DNA of 64,000 nt from an uncultured Chloroflexota bacterium (GCA_937974245.1 CALJKV010000015.1:51722-115721); one strand, 5' to 3'. Positions 1-9,021 are shown, numbered from the stretch's first letter. The notes: generated by a model not told the origin, from the letters alone. Numbers and translations are program-made.

Positions 1-499
1 GCAAATGCAAGAATTGGATATTGTCTAAGTCTATCCCGCCCCGCCGTTCCAGGTAGAGACGCGCCGCCGCCGCCCACATCGGGTGCGGCACGAGGACGAC
101 GACCTGAGCCGCCGGGGCAATCGCTCCGGTCATCTGGGCGTGCAGCGACCACAAGGGGGGATACAGCACCGGCCACGCCAGCAGTACCGCCTCCACTGGC
201 TCCCACTGCGCTGGCAAGTGAATGACCCCGTTGGCTGCTTCAGGAGCGGAATCATCTCCCACAGACTGCAGCGGTAGGGCAGAAAGTTCACGCAGCTGGG
301 TGGTGATTTCTCTGGTAGTCATCTTGTCGAGCAGGCGCCAGCGCAGCAGATAGGCGGCCATTGCTTCCGGGGCCGTCGGCGGGTGGGTATCGGCATCCAC
401 CGCCAGCCAGCGGCGCAGCAGTGGCCGGAGAACTGAGTGGAACAGTGCGGGCATTCGCCGCCGCCAGAGCGGGTAGGGTACATAGTCAAATCGCAGCAT
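1..499 (-). CDS. Agmatine deiminase / peptidyl-arginine deiminase family protein, N-terminal part
   Basis: The reverse strand is open from an ATG at 497-499 to the window edge, so about 166 codons are visible and the C-terminus with most catalytic residues lies outside. After an N-terminal extension of about 80 residues comes LPAQWEPVEAVLLAWP, which matches the family's opening motif (PAEWEPHEAVWLAWP in typical agmatine deiminases), then a plausible Rossmann-like strand VVVLVPHP. The family (PF04371) hydrolyses agmatine or related guanidino groups to ureido products. The long N-terminal extension is not typical. No strong ribosome binding site precedes the ATG; a second in-frame ATG lies about 16 codons later. 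Substrate cannot be judged from this fragment. Confidence 0.72.
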   Translation of the reverse strand, partial: MLRFDYVPYPLWRRRMPALFHSVLRPLLRRWLAVDADTHPPTAPEAMAAYLLRWRLLDKMTTREITTQLRELSALPLQSVGDDSAPEAANGVIHLPAQWEPVEAVLLAWPVLYPPLWSLHAQMTGAIAPAAQVVVLVPHPMWAAAARLYLERRGGIDLDNIQFLHL

Positions 500-652
500 G
501 GCGGGAATGTTACCGGGGCCCGGTTGGTTCGTCAACAACGGCATGCTAATGCTTCGGGGGTAAACGTTCAATGGCGTGACTATCCGGTGAATACCGGTAG
601 CCAATTCGTCCTATTCCTGTAATAAACACAAAAATCCTTAACGAACCATTGG

Positions 653-682
653 TTGAATGCTCTTTAGAATTAGGAATATAAA
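653..682 (+). promoter_or_regulatory. Candidate sigma-70-type promoter for the redoxin-like gene
   Basis: TTGAAT at 653-658 and TATAAA at 677-682 are separated by 18 bases. The predicted transcription start would fall at about 689, on the first ATG, so either the message is leaderless or translation starts at the second ATG (710). Confidence 0.35.
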
Positions 683-688
683 AGGTTT

Positions 689-1177
689 ATGAAGGCGGGA
701 TTCACGTACATGAACAACGTGCAAACAATGGAGCTAGGCCCACATCTCACTGCTATCGCGCCCGACTTCCGGGTGCCGGATCATACCAAACGACCACATG
801 ATCTGGAGGACTTGATGGGGAAACGTGGTTTGCTGCTGGGTTTTGTGGGTGACATCTGGCAGCCGGCCAGTATGCGCCGTATTCTCTGGTTGCAGCGGCA
901 CGCACAGACATTCATCCAGCGCGGGGTGAATGTAGCCCTCCTCATCCACGACGACGTATACACAGTTTATGGATTTTATGTGAGCAGCCCTACCACGCCG
1001 GACTTCCCGCTGTTGGCTGATAGGGATGCGAAAGTCCATGCACTATTCAATATGGCGCGTAATCCGGGGTTAGTGATACTGGATAACAACCGGGTCATCC
1101 GTCATAAGTGGTTGATGCCCGACGAACGGGTATGGCCGAAAATCAGCGAGCTGCTGCACATGCTCGAAGTGTTGTAG
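689..1177 (+). CDS. Redoxin-fold (AhpC/TSA-like) protein without cysteines
   Basis: The 162-residue protein has the order of a peroxiredoxin-like thioredoxin fold: an APDFRVPDHT opening, a strand (GLLLGFVGDIW), a helix, a second strand (VNVALLIHDD), a segment TPDFPLLADRDAKVHALFNM matching the family's 'FPLLSDPD..V...YG' stretch, and NPGLVILDNNRVIRHKW matching the 'P..FVID..G.I' strand. The position where peroxiredoxins carry the peroxidatic cysteine reads QPASMRR, and the whole protein has no cysteine, so thiol peroxidase chemistry is not expected. It may be a structural or binding relative. Two starts are possible, ATG 689 and ATG 710; the predicted promoter favours the latter slightly. Confidence 0.6.
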   Translation: MKAGFTYMNNVQTMELGPHLTAIAPDFRVPDHTKRPHDLEDLMGKRGLLLGFVGDIWQPASMRRILWLQRHAQTFIQRGVNVALLIHDDVYTVYGFYVSSPTTPDFPLLADRDAKVHALFNMARNPGLVILDNNRVIRHKWLMPDERVWPKISELLHMLEVL

Positions 1178-1182
1178 AGAAC

Positions 1183-1211
1183 CTGGGGGAGTGCAGGCCG
1201 CACTCCCCCAG
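1183..1211. terminator. Bidirectional hairpin between convergent genes
   Basis: A perfect 12-bp stem (1183-1194 with 1200-1211, CTGGGGGAGTGC and its complement) with a 5-base loop sits between the convergent redoxin-like gene and the glucanase. There is no T-tract, so efficiency is uncertain. Confidence 0.6.
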
Positions 1212-1228
1212 CGCTTCACCTCACGTCG

Positions 1229-4200
1229 CTACCCGCAACCGTCCAGGTCGCGCCACTTGGCGATGGTATCCCCCACCTGCATCACGCCGTTTTCATCGGG
1301 CGTGGCCGTCACACGGCGGTTGGCAATCTCCTCGCAGGTGTCCCCTTTTTCTACCGCGACCCAATCGGAGCGTACATACTTGTACTCGATAGCCGAACCT
1401 TCCAGCAGATCAAGTGTCACCGTCCAGTAGGTGTCATCCACCTGAGTCATAGGGATACCCGCCGGGTCCCAGGTCGGGTAGCCATTCCCAGCGAAATCCC
1501 CGGCAATATACACGGGGGGCGGGGTCGTATAGTCCGGCACCGTCACGATGAACGCCACCGGCACAATCTGACGCTCAATCAGCACCGGGTCGGTCAGCAC
1601 CTGTTCCGACTCGTTCAGCGCACCATCCACCGCCGTGATCGCGTAAATGTAGGTTTCGCCTTCCACCACGCCGGTATCTTTGTAAGTCGTGCCATCCGCT
1701 GCCGGGACTTCCGCCACCAGCAGGATGTCCCCTGCCGAATTGGTGCGATAGACCCGATAGACGAATAAGTTGTCATCGGTGACAGTTTCCCATTCCAGCG
1801 ACACTCCGGAAAGCGATGCCCGCAGGATGCTTACGCTCCCGGTTGCGACGGGTGGTGTCGTATCGTCCGATGATTCCAGCGTGAGCAGCGGGAGTGTCCC
1901 ATCAGGTAGTTCGACCACTGTCCAGGTCAGTCCGGCATCGGTACTGAAACGTGCTACCGTCTGGAACACGCCCACATCCTGCGGTGCGAAGGCGAAACTG
2001 TATACATCCGCGCCATCCAGTTCGCCGCTGTAGACCATTGGCTCCCAGTTCGCCGTTTCCAGGTTGTAGCCAACAGGGACGAGCGCCGCCTGTGCTTGCA
2101 CACCGGTTGCCTGGCCGTCAGCCTCGGTCATGCCATCCACCTTCACCGCCGCTTGCAGTTCCGCCGTCACACCGAACACCAGCCCCATCGTGCGTGGCCC
2201 AGCAGCAGCATCGCCCATGTAGTACACCGCGCTGATCGGGGCGCTGGCAGTACCGGCGGCGCTGGCGCTCAACGGGCCAAGCAGCAGGTTTTGTGTTAGC
2301 GGAGCGACGGCATAGTAATACATAAACCCGTTGGGAGCATCCAATTCAAGGCTTGTTTCAGCTCTTGCCCCCACGCTGACCCGTTCAAAGCCGCCGGTTG
2401 CCACCGGGCTGCGGTAGACCAGATAGCCTCTCGCGCCGTCTACCGGCTCCCAATGGACTGTCACACGACTATCACCCCCTGTGACGGTCACCCCGGTGGG
2501 CGCATCGTTGAGGGCGAATATGCTGTTGTCGGTTGTCACCGTCCATACATTGCCACTGTGTGCCCCAACGCGGACTTCGGGGAGTGAGTCATCGGTGGAA
2601 AGCGCCGTCCCGCCAAATGTCGGTTCCAGCGTCAGGCCTATAGGAAGCTGCCCACCGAAGGAGAGTTCTACGGTTCGGGCACTGTCGCTGTTGTTCAGCA
2701 CGACCACCGCCGCGTTACCCGCTGCCACATCCAGCCGCAGGAAGGCGTACACCCCAGTAGCGTCGTCGGTCACGAGCGTCACCATTTCACCGGTACGCAG
2801 TGCCGGATTTGCATGACGCAGCGCGGCAATCTGCTGGTAGAAAGCCAGCATCACCTCATCCGGTGCGGGGTAAGCGTCGCCTTCGGTATCCGCCCAGGGA
2901 TAGGGGGCGCGGTTGTATGGATCATCCTGGAGCGTGCCGCCGTCATTCCTGCTGGGTGCATCCAGGGCAATTTCATCGCCGTAGTAGATCGTCGGTGCGC
3001 CGGGCAGCGTGAACTGTGCCAGCGCCGCGAGTTTCTGTAACTGTGGGTCGTTGTCCACCACGAAGAACAGGCGGCTGGTGTCGTGGCTGTCCAGGAGGTT
3101 CAGCAGGGCGTGATAGGCCTGCGCCGGGTAGTCTTCCTCTATGGCGCGGATCACGCTGTTGAATTCGCTGGGCGCCAAGACCGAAATAAGCCGGTCGCCG
3201 TTTGAGTCGTTGTCCTGGTAGTCGCTATCGCGCACGTAACCAAGGATACCCGCCCGCAGCCGGTAGTTCATGGTCGAATCCCACTCATCGCCTTGCAGCC
3301 ACTCGGATGAATCCGCCCATTCTTCGCCAATAATCACGGCGTCGGGATTGGTATTTTTGACGACGGTACGGAAGGCTTCCCAGTAGATGTTGTTGGGATC
3401 GCTGCCGTTGTCAATGTCGGGGGCAACATCCAGCCGCCAGCCGCCGATGCCCTCGCGTCCCCAGGTACGGGCAACACTATTTTCATCGAGGAAGACATAC
3501 CTGCGTGTTTCGATGATGGTGTTGTTGATGCGCGGGATGCTGTCGAACCCGGCCCAGGAGACGTAATACAGCGGGTCGGGGTCGCCGGCGCAGGGCGCTG
3601 GTTGGTTGGCGCGTGGTGCAGCGAAATAGAACCAACTGCGGTACGCGGAGTCCAGGCTCTCGCACGCACCGTCGGTATCGAAGCGGTGGTAGCGATCGAA
3701 GATGGCGCTATCGCTCGACATGTGATTGAAAACGCCGTCAAGTATAATGTAGATGCCGCGTGCGCTGGCCTCACTGATGAGGGTCTGGAAGTCCGCCAGT
3801 GTGCCTAGCATCGGGTCAATTTGCAGGAAGTCGGCGGTATCATACCGGTGGTTGGAACGCGCCAGGAAGATCGGGTTGAGGTAAATGCCGGTTACGCCCA
3901 GTTCTTGCAGGTAATCCAGCTTCTCAGTGATACCTGCCAGGTCGCCGCCGTAGAAGTCGCTGTTCCAGTAGCCATTGCCGTTGGGCAGCCTATCTACCCG
4001 ACCGTCGAGCATCGGTTCGTTCCAGGTTTCGTGGAAATACAGCGGGAGTTCATTATAGAATGTCTCTGAGCCGTCTGCCGGGTTATTGCTCGTGTCGCCA
4101 TCCCGGAAGCGATCCGGGAAAATCTGGTAGAGGATGGCATTCTGCATCCATTCCGGTGTGACGAAAGCTGGATCATACACCGTAATCTGGAAACTCAGGT

Positions 4201-4672
4201 CAGGGCTTTCGCCGTAAGCGGCACCGATTCCGCCTTCTTTGGCCGCGATGAATGAGCCGTTATTCTCACGGGTGTCATCTTCATAGTAGACCGTCCGCGC
4301 CCCTTTGGTGACGATAAAGCGATACCATAAGACGGTTGTCTTGCGCCCGGTGTCGAGCGTCGCTTCCCAGAAATCATAGCCATCAGCAGTGGTGGCAACC
4401 GCCTGCATCGGCAGCAGAGTCTGCTCCTGGTTGCGCGTGTTCCACACACGGACAGAGGCTGAATCAAGATCGCCCGCAGCCGCCCGCAGCCGCAGTGTCA
4501 CGACGGTGCTGAACGGCGCCGCGCCCCCAGGGGTCCGGTAGAGGTCGGAACGGCTGTCATGCAGCAGGGCATCGGTGTTCATGTCACCAAACTGTGCCAG
4601 CAGCGAGACGCCCGGCAGCAGCATGACCAGCAGGCCGCACACAAAAGTCCAGCGTAAAAGTAGTTTAAGCAT
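1229..4672 (-). CDS. Secreted multidomain GH13 alpha-glucanase (neopullulanase/cyclomaltodextrinase-like)
   Basis: About 1147 residues, starting with a Sec signal peptide (MLKLLLRWTFVCGLLVMLLP). A starch-binding-like N-terminal beta domain precedes a GH13 catalytic domain with all four family motifs: DGVFNH near residue 312, GWRLDVAPD near 414 (Asp nucleophile), IGEEWAD near 450 (Glu acid/base) and NLLDSHDT near 527. Two fibronectin type III-like domains follow (NDAPTGVTVTGG..., PPVATGSVSIL...) and the end resembles a CBM20-type starch-binding domain (VAFIVTVPDYTTPPPVYIAGDF cut here; IEYKYVRSDW, EIANRRV). It should degrade starch or related glucans outside the cell. The ATG at 4672 was chosen because GGAG stands 10 bases upstream; an in-frame ATG at 4690 and another at 4765 are possible. 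Confidence 0.88.
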   Translation of the reverse strand: MLKLLLRWTFVCGLLVMLLPGVSLLAQFGDMNTDALLHDSRSDLYRTPGGAAPFSTVVTLRLRAAAGDLDSASVRVWNTRNQEQTLLPMQAVATTADGYDFWEATLDTGRKTTVLWYRFIVTKGARTVYYEDDTRENNGSFIAAKEGGIGAAYGESPDLSFQITVYDPAFVTPEWMQNAILYQIFPDRFRDGDTSNNPADGSETFYNELPLYFHETWNEPMLDGRVDRLPNGNGYWNSDFYGGDLAGITEKLDYLQELGVTGIYLNPIFLARSNHRYDTADFLQIDPMLGTLADFQTLISEASARGIYIILDGVFNHMSSDSAIFDRYHRFDTDGACESLDSAYRSWFYFAAPRANQPAPCAGDPDPLYYVSWAGFDSIPRINNTIIETRRYVFLDENSVARTWGREGIGGWRLDVAPDIDNGSDPNNIYWEAFRTVVKNTNPDAVIIGEEWADSSEWLQGDEWDSTMNYRLRAGILGYVRDSDYQDNDSNGDRLISVLAPSEFNSVIRAIEEDYPAQAYHALLNLLDSHDTSRLFFVVDNDPQLQKLAALAQFTLPGAPTIYYGDEIALDAPSRNDGGTLQDDPYNRAPYPWADTEGDAYPAPDEVMLAFYQQIAALRHANPALRTGEMVTLVTDDATGVYAFLRLDVAAGNAAVVVLNNSDSARTVELSFGGQLPIGLTLEPTFGGTALSTDDSLPEVRVGAHSGNVWTVTTDNSIFALNDAPTGVTVTGGDSRVTVHWEPVDGARGYLVYRSPVATGGFERVSVGARAETSLELDAPNGFMYYYAVAPLTQNLLLGPLSASAAGTASAPISAVYYMGDAAAGPRTMGLVFGVTAELQAAVKVDGMTEADGQATGVQAQAALVPVGYNLETANWEPMVYSGELDGADVYSFAFAPQDVGVFQTVARFSTDAGLTWTVVELPDGTLPLLTLESSDDTTPPVATGSVSILRASLSGVSLEWETVTDDNLFVYRVYRTNSAGDILLVAEVPAADGTTYKDTGVVEGETYIYAITAVDGALNESEQVLTDPVLIERQIVPVAFIVTVPDYTTPPPVYIAGDFAGNGYPTWDPAGIPMTQVDDTYWTVTLDLLEGSAIEYKYVRSDWVAVEKGDTCEEIANRRVTATPDENGVMQVGDTIAKWRDLDGCG

Positions 4673-4749
4673 TTTCGCAATACTCCACATAAACCTGACC
4701 AGAGCGATGATACACCCCGGTCTATCCGGTTGGCAAGCGGACAGTAGGG

Positions 4750-5541
4750 CTATTTCCCCTGCCATTTCACTGGCTGTTTGGTGAGGACGGCCTGCACCCC
4801 GTTGACGAAATCTTCGGTGCGGACGAGGACACTTTGTGCCCAGCCTTCGAGTTGCAGCCCACGCTCCACGTCGGTCATACCGTTGATGACGCGCTTGGCA
4901 TAACTGACTGCCAACGGAGCGGCTTGCGCCAGTTCGTCTGCCAGGGCATCCCCCCGCGCCAGCAGGTCATCGCCGGGGACAACATGATTGACCACGCCCC
5001 AGCGTTCAGCATCGTGTAAGTCCATGCTGCGCCCGGTCATAATGTATTCTTTGGCACGCGCCGGGCCAACCAGCCGCGCCAGACGAGTCGTGCCGCCCAC
5101 ATCCGGGATCAGCCCCAGCAGGGATTCGGGCAGACCGATGCGGGTAGCTTCTGCCGCGATACGGAAATCAGCGGCCAGCGCCAGTTCCATCCCCATTCCC
5201 AGGCAGAAGCCGTGCATCAGGACGATAACCGGCAGCGACGACGCCTCAAACTTGTTGACGATGCCCTGATAATAGGCCGTCAGCGGAAACAGATTATCGC
5301 GCCAGTTTTCGCCGAAGCGTTCCGCGGCGCTCATGAAGTCGGTGACGTCAATCCCGGCGGAAAACCCTGTCCCTTCGCCGCGCAGCAGTACCGCCCGGAT
5401 ACCGGAAATTGTCTCGGCGTGTTCAATGGCGGCGGCTAAAGCATCCATCATCTCGCGGTTGAGTGCGTTACGTTTTTCGGGGCGGGTGAGGATGATCTCG
5501 AAGATATGGTCACGCTGGCGGGTCATAATCAGGTCGGACAT
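4750..5541 (-). CDS. Enoyl-CoA hydratase/isomerase family protein (crotonase)
   Basis: The 263-residue length is normal for the crotonase family. Key features are SAGIDVTDF (first oxyanion-hole strand), GFCLGMGMELALAADFRIA (second oxyanion hole, GxGxELA) and GLPESLLGLIPDVGGTTRL, where the Glu of PES and the Asp of PDVGG occupy the usual catalytic positions of dienoyl-CoA isomerase/hydratase-like members. It should act on an acyl-CoA in the cytoplasm, in beta-oxidation or a related pathway. The stop lies 77 bases before the glucanase start on the same strand, but the functions do not suggest a joint pathway. Exact substrate is not determinable. Confidence 0.85.
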   Translation of the reverse strand: MSDLIMTRQRDHIFEIILTRPEKRNALNREMMDALAAAIEHAETISGIRAVLLRGEGTGFSAGIDVTDFMSAAERFGENWRDNLFPLTAYYQGIVNKFEASSLPVIVLMHGFCLGMGMELALAADFRIAAEATRIGLPESLLGLIPDVGGTTRLARLVGPARAKEYIMTGRSMDLHDAERWGVVNHVVPGDDLLARGDALADELAQAAPLAVSYAKRVINGMTDVERGLQLEGWAQSVLVRTEDFVNGVQAVLTKQPVKWQGK

Positions 5542-5663
5542 AAGCTCGTTGCCTCACGAAAGCTGAAAGGTGAAAAACACTTGACAAAAGCATACCCATA
5601 TCGGGACGGCTGTGCCAGCATTCACCCTCGCGCAGTGGCGGGTGTGGCGCTAAAATTCGCAGT

Positions 5664-6413
5664 ATGCCGACACCATTCACACACCTCGAAACTGCTCAAC
5701 GCCTGCTGGCAGACCCGCTGCTACCAGCCGAACTCCGTGAAGAACTGGCGCAGGAACGCAGCGCCTTTCTGCTCGGCAGTGTTGCGGCGGATGCTCATGT
5801 CAACGGCTTATCCCGCGAAGACACCCATTTTTATACCTATACTAATCCGATCACGCGCCCGCCCTGGCGTACCATGCTGGACTATTTCCCGGCGATTAAT
5901 CCCCCGCGCACACCGGCGCATCGCGCTTTTCTGGCGGGGTATGTCGCCCATCTGGCGGTGGATGTGGTCTGGACACTGGATATGCTCGGCCCGCACTTCG
6001 CGGCCAGCGAATGGGGTGAATCACGGGCGTTTCGCTTCCTCATGCTCCATATCCTGCTCATCTATATGGATGAACGCGACCTGGCCGTCTTACAGCCGTG
6101 GCAGCCCGCCGCGCTCAACAGAGCCCTGCCGCAGGCGTGGCTGCCATTCATGCCCGACCCAGTGCTGGCCGAGTGGCGCGACTTCATCTACGACCAGATC
6201 AAGACGGATGGTCTGAGCCAGACCCTGTCAGTGTTTGGCGGGCGCATCGGCAAAACGCCCGACGACCTGCGGGCAATCCTCGATTCTCCCCAGCAGATGC
6301 AGGCCGGACTGTGGGAGAATATCTCGCCGGAAATCCTGGCCGACATCGAAACCCGGATGTATGCCTCCGCCCGCGACGAGATGGCGCAGTACTGGCAGGA
6401 ATCGGCGCGGTAG
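5664..6413 (+). CDS. Zinc-dependent phospholipase C-like domain protein (PF00882-type)
   Basis: The 249-residue protein starts PFTHLETAQRLL and continues with FLLGSVAADAHVNGLSREDTHFY and AFLAGYVAHLAVDVVW. This spacing of His/Asp residues (TH, DAH, THF, AHLAVD) is that of the zinc-dependent phospholipase C/S1-P1 nuclease-like helical fold, often annotated as bacterial PLC-like proteins. There is no signal peptide, so a cytoplasmic role is likely and lipase activity is unproven. It stands alone between a divergent crotonase gene and the downstream TetR operon. Confidence 0.7.
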   Translation: MPTPFTHLETAQRLLADPLLPAELREELAQERSAFLLGSVAADAHVNGLSREDTHFYTYTNPITRPPWRTMLDYFPAINPPRTPAHRAFLAGYVAHLAVDVVWTLDMLGPHFAASEWGESRAFRFLMLHILLIYMDERDLAVLQPWQPAALNRALPQAWLPFMPDPVLAEWRDFIYDQIKTDGLSQTLSVFGGRIGKTPDDLRAILDSPQQMQAGLWENISPEILADIETRMYASARDEMAQYWQESAR

Positions 6414-6696
6414 CTTCGCGCTGCACACCTACCAGTCGGTTGACGCTCATCGAAAAATCAGCGAGGTCATCGCCGTCCGTCGGGCCGCCATTCCTGCATT
6501 GCGACGTAGGGATAGCCGGAAATAACCGACATAGAGAAAACCGATTTGTGTCCCTGGCTACATACCACGTATCAAAATGCCGAGCATGGTATTCCAAACT
6601 GGTCAGGGCAGACTCTTTCCCTAGGGGAAATTGCGAGGATTTTGTGCGGAGAATGCCTGTATCGTCCGGGGATTTCCCCCTTCCAGGCTGGCTGGC
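6414..6696. other. Intergenic region before the TetR operon
   Basis: No credible gene is seen. An inverted repeat GGGGAAAT (6624-6631) / ATTTCCCC (6672-6679) encloses 40 bases, and ATACCA/TGGTAT flanks a stretch near 6562-6591. The promoter and operator of the next gene begin at 6697. Confidence 0.4.
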
Positions 6697-6725
6697 TTGA
6701 CTCCCGATTCAACCGGGCTTATACT
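6697..6725 (+). promoter_or_regulatory. Sigma-70-type promoter of the TetR/ABC operon
   Basis: TTGACT (6697-6702) and TATACT (6720-6725) are separated by exactly 17 bases, close to consensus. The -10 overlaps the left edge of the palindromic operator. Confidence 0.75.
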
Positions 6726-6749
6726 CTTGATTGAACGTTCAATCAAGAG
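6724..6749. promoter_or_regulatory. 26-bp perfect palindrome, TetR operator
   Basis: Half-site CTCTTGATTGAAC (6724-6736) followed immediately by its exact reverse complement (6737-6749). The palindrome overlaps the end of the -10 box on one side and includes the GAGG ribosome binding site (6747-6750) on the other, an ideal place for autorepression by the TetR protein encoded directly downstream. Confidence 0.82.
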
Positions 6750-6755
6750 GGCGTT

Positions 6756-7361
6756 ATGGATCAACTACATGACGAAATGACCCGGCGCGACGCCATCATC
6801 CGGGCAGCAGTACAGGTGTTTGCCGAAAAAGGCTACCACCGCGCCTCCATCAAAGACATCGCCGCCGCCGCCCACCTCAAATCGCCTTCGCTGATTTACT
6901 GGTATTTCAAGGACAAAGGTGAGCTGCTCCGGGCAGTGCTGTCGCAGTTGTCGCCGCTCTTCTTCGAGATGGAAAACCCGGCGGCGCTGGCCGATCTGTC
7001 GCCTGAATCACTGCTGCTGCTGATTGCACGGGGATTTATGCAGGGTTTCGAGAATCCTGACGGCAAACGCATCTTCCGCATCGTGCTTTCTGAGGCGCTG
7101 CGCGATCCGGCGTTAATTGACGAATTTGTGGATTCGGTATTGCGCGTTCTTCGGTTTTTCACCGGCTATCTGCAACAACAAGTCGAACAGGGGCGGCTGC
7201 GCCCGCACGACCCGGCAACGGCGGCGCGGGGCTTCATCGGCGGGCTGGTGGCTTATATGCTGGCGCGGGACGTTATTCCCCGCCTGGGGACCGGGCTGCC
7301 CGATATGGAAATGTTTATCAGCGAGCATGTCAGAATTTTCATGGATGGGCTGCGGGCGTAG
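6756..7361 (+). CDS. TetR/AcrR family transcriptional regulator, probable autoregulator of the ABC exporter operon
   Basis: 201 residues. The N-terminal helix-turn-helix domain is canonical: RRDAIIRAAVQVFAEKGYHRASIKDIAAAA followed by SPSLIYWYFKDKGEL (quoted in parts; about residues 10-55). The variable C-terminal ligand domain contains a patch LSEALRDPALIDEF common in regulators of multidrug ABC pumps. The start follows GAGG with five bases between. The gene heads an operon with the ABC ATPase (47-base gap) and permease, so it probably senses the exported compound. The 26-bp palindrome over its promoter and ribosome binding site is the likely binding site. Ligand unknown. Confidence 0.9.
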   Translation: MDQLHDEMTRRDAIIRAAVQVFAEKGYHRASIKDIAAAAHLKSPSLIYWYFKDKGELLRAVLSQLSPLFFEMENPAALADLSPESLLLLIARGFMQGFENPDGKRIFRIVLSEALRDPALIDEFVDSVLRVLRFFTGYLQQQVEQGRLRPHDPATAARGFIGGLVAYMLARDVIPRLGTGLPDMEMFISEHVRIFMDGLRA

Positions 7362-7408
7362 TCACCGCGCCATCCTCGCAAGCGGGCCGACCCGCAAGGC
7401 AGGTTAAC

Positions 7409-8272
7409 ATGAATCCGGCAGTCACAGTCACCCAGCTTCACAAGCGTTACGGCACTATCCACGCGCTGGACGGTCTTTCGCTCGAAATCGAGCGCGGGCA
7501 GATTTTCGGCCTGTTGGGGGCGAACGGTGCGGGCAAAACCACGCTCATTAAGTCGCTCATCGGCCTCACCCGCCCGAATAGTGGGACAATACGGGTACTC
7601 GACCTTGATCCGCAAGTGCAGAAACACGCCTTGCGTCGGCAGATCGGCTATATGCCGCAAACCCCAGTGCTCTACGACGACCTGACCGCCTGGGAGAACC
7701 TTCTGTTCTGGGGGCGGGCGCACCCCATCCCCAACATTCAGCAGCGGGTGAGCGAGGTGCTGGCTTTCACCGGGCTGGCAGATCGCCAGCACGACCCGGT
7801 ATACACTTTTTCCGGCGGGATGAAGCAGCGCCTTTCGCTGGGCTGCGCGCTGGTACACCAACCGGTGCTGCTGCTGCTGGATGAGCCGACCACCGGCGTT
7901 GACCCCAAACTGCGCGAAACGTTCTGGACACACTTCCGCGAGATGACGGATGGCGGGGCGACGATTATCCTCAGCACGCACCAGATGGATGAAGCAGTTT
8001 ACTGTGACCGGCTGGCGGTCATGCGGGGCGGGCATGTATTGGCGTGCGATACGCCTCCGGCACTGCTGCGGCGTGGGCGCACTACCGTGACAGTGTGGAA
8101 CGGCGCGGAACATCACACCGAACAGATCGCAGATTACGCGGCGGAACTACCACGTCTGCTCTCACGCTACCACCTCGACCCATCGGTGAGCCGGATTGAA
8201 GTTGAGCATGAACCGCTGGAAAGAGTCGTACTGGACTTAATCGCCAGCCAGGAGGTGAACCATGTTCGCTAA
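7409..8272 (+). CDS. ABC transporter ATP-binding protein (ABC-2 exporter type)
   Basis: 287 residues. Walker A GANGAGKT (37-44), Q-loop region QIGYMPQTP, signature FSGGMKQRLSLG (from about 133), Walker B LLLLDEPTTGVD (from about 153) and the H-loop in STHQMDEAV (near 189) are all intact. The DrrA/CcmA-like subfamily pairs with ABC-2 permeases for drug or lipid export. The gene overlaps the permease start by 11 bases, indicating translational coupling. The energy-giving subunit of the exporter controlled by the upstream TetR protein. Confidence 0.93.
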   Translation: MNPAVTVTQLHKRYGTIHALDGLSLEIERGQIFGLLGANGAGKTTLIKSLIGLTRPNSGTIRVLDLDPQVQKHALRRQIGYMPQTPVLYDDLTAWENLLFWGRAHPIPNIQQRVSEVLAFTGLADRQHDPVYTFSGGMKQRLSLGCALVHQPVLLLLDEPTTGVDPKLRETFWTHFREMTDGGATIILSTHQMDEAVYCDRLAVMRGGHVLACDTPPALLRRGRTTVTVWNGAEHHTEQIADYAAELPRLLSRYHLDPSVSRIEVEHEPLERVVLDLIASQEVNHVR

Positions 8273-9005
8273 CACGACAGCGGTGGCGGCGCGGGTGCTG
8301 CGCCAGCTCCGGCGTGACCGGCGCTTTGTGGCGATTTCGCTGGCGATGCCAGTCTTGATCGTCTATATGCTTTCCCTGTTCTTTGAGGGGGTTGAGTCGC
8401 CAATTGTTGACCCCAATAAGTTTGTGCTGCCCATTGGGGCGTTCATCGTCCATTTCATCACCTATGCGCTGTGTGCGATTGTGCTGGTGCGCGAACGTAC
8501 CGGGCAGACTTTAGGCCGTATGTTCATCAATGGCTACCGGCAGATCGAGATCATTGGCGGCTATCTGATCGCCTATTCACTGCTTTCCACCATGCAAAGC
8601 CTGATTGTGCTGGTTGGGCTGGAAGCACTGTTCCAGTTGGGCTACTCGCTGGGAGTTTACGCGGCCATATACGCCGTGATCTGGCTGCTGGCGGTGTTGA
8701 GTATCGCCCTGGGGATGTTTGTCTCAAACTTCGCCCGTAACGAGGGGCAGGTTTTCCCCATGATTCCGCTGGTCATTATGATCTCGGTGTTCTTCTCCGG
8801 CATGATCCTGCCCATAGACCGCCTGCCGGAAATCATCCGGTGGATGCGCTTTATCACACCGATGTATTACGGAACCGAGGGGATTCAGGCGTTGATTAAA
8901 ACGGGCAGCACGTTGTCTGATGCGCTGCCGGGTATCGCCGGTCTGCTGGTTTACGGGGTTGTACTGCTCGTGCTGGCAACCGCCACCCTGCGCGAGGAAG
9001 ACTAG
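8262..9005 (+). CDS. ABC-2 type transporter permease
   Basis: 247 residues with six likely membrane segments: FVAISLAMPVLIVYMLSLFF, FVLPIGAFIVHFITYALCAIV, then IGGYLIAYSLLSTMQSLIVL, AAIYAVIWLLAVLSIALGMFV, FPMIPLVIMISVFFSGMIL and a C-terminal LLVYGVVLLVLATATL (each shown in part). The motif FFSGMILPIDRLPEIIRWM is typical of ABC-2 permeases just before the last helices. It forms the membrane channel with the overlapping ATPase gene. Substrate unknown. Confidence 0.9.
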   Translation: MFANTTAVAARVLRQLRRDRRFVAISLAMPVLIVYMLSLFFEGVESPIVDPNKFVLPIGAFIVHFITYALCAIVLVRERTGQTLGRMFINGYRQIEIIGGYLIAYSLLSTMQSLIVLVGLEALFQLGYSLGVYAAIYAVIWLLAVLSIALGMFVSNFARNEGQVFPMIPLVIMISVFFSGMILPIDRLPEIIRWMRFITPMYYGTEGIQALIKTGSTLSDALPGIAGLLVYGVVLLVLATATLREED

Positions 9006-9021
9006 GCGATTGGAGCGGGAT

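Noticed and set aside
734..1039. Long reverse-strand frame opposite the redoxin-like gene, and many similar antisense frames across the window
   Set aside because: They are shadows caused by high GC at third codon positions; none has family motifs or ribosome binding sites.
5580..5610. TTGACA at 5580 as a promoter for the PLC-like gene
   Set aside because: No -10-like hexamer stands 16-19 bases downstream.
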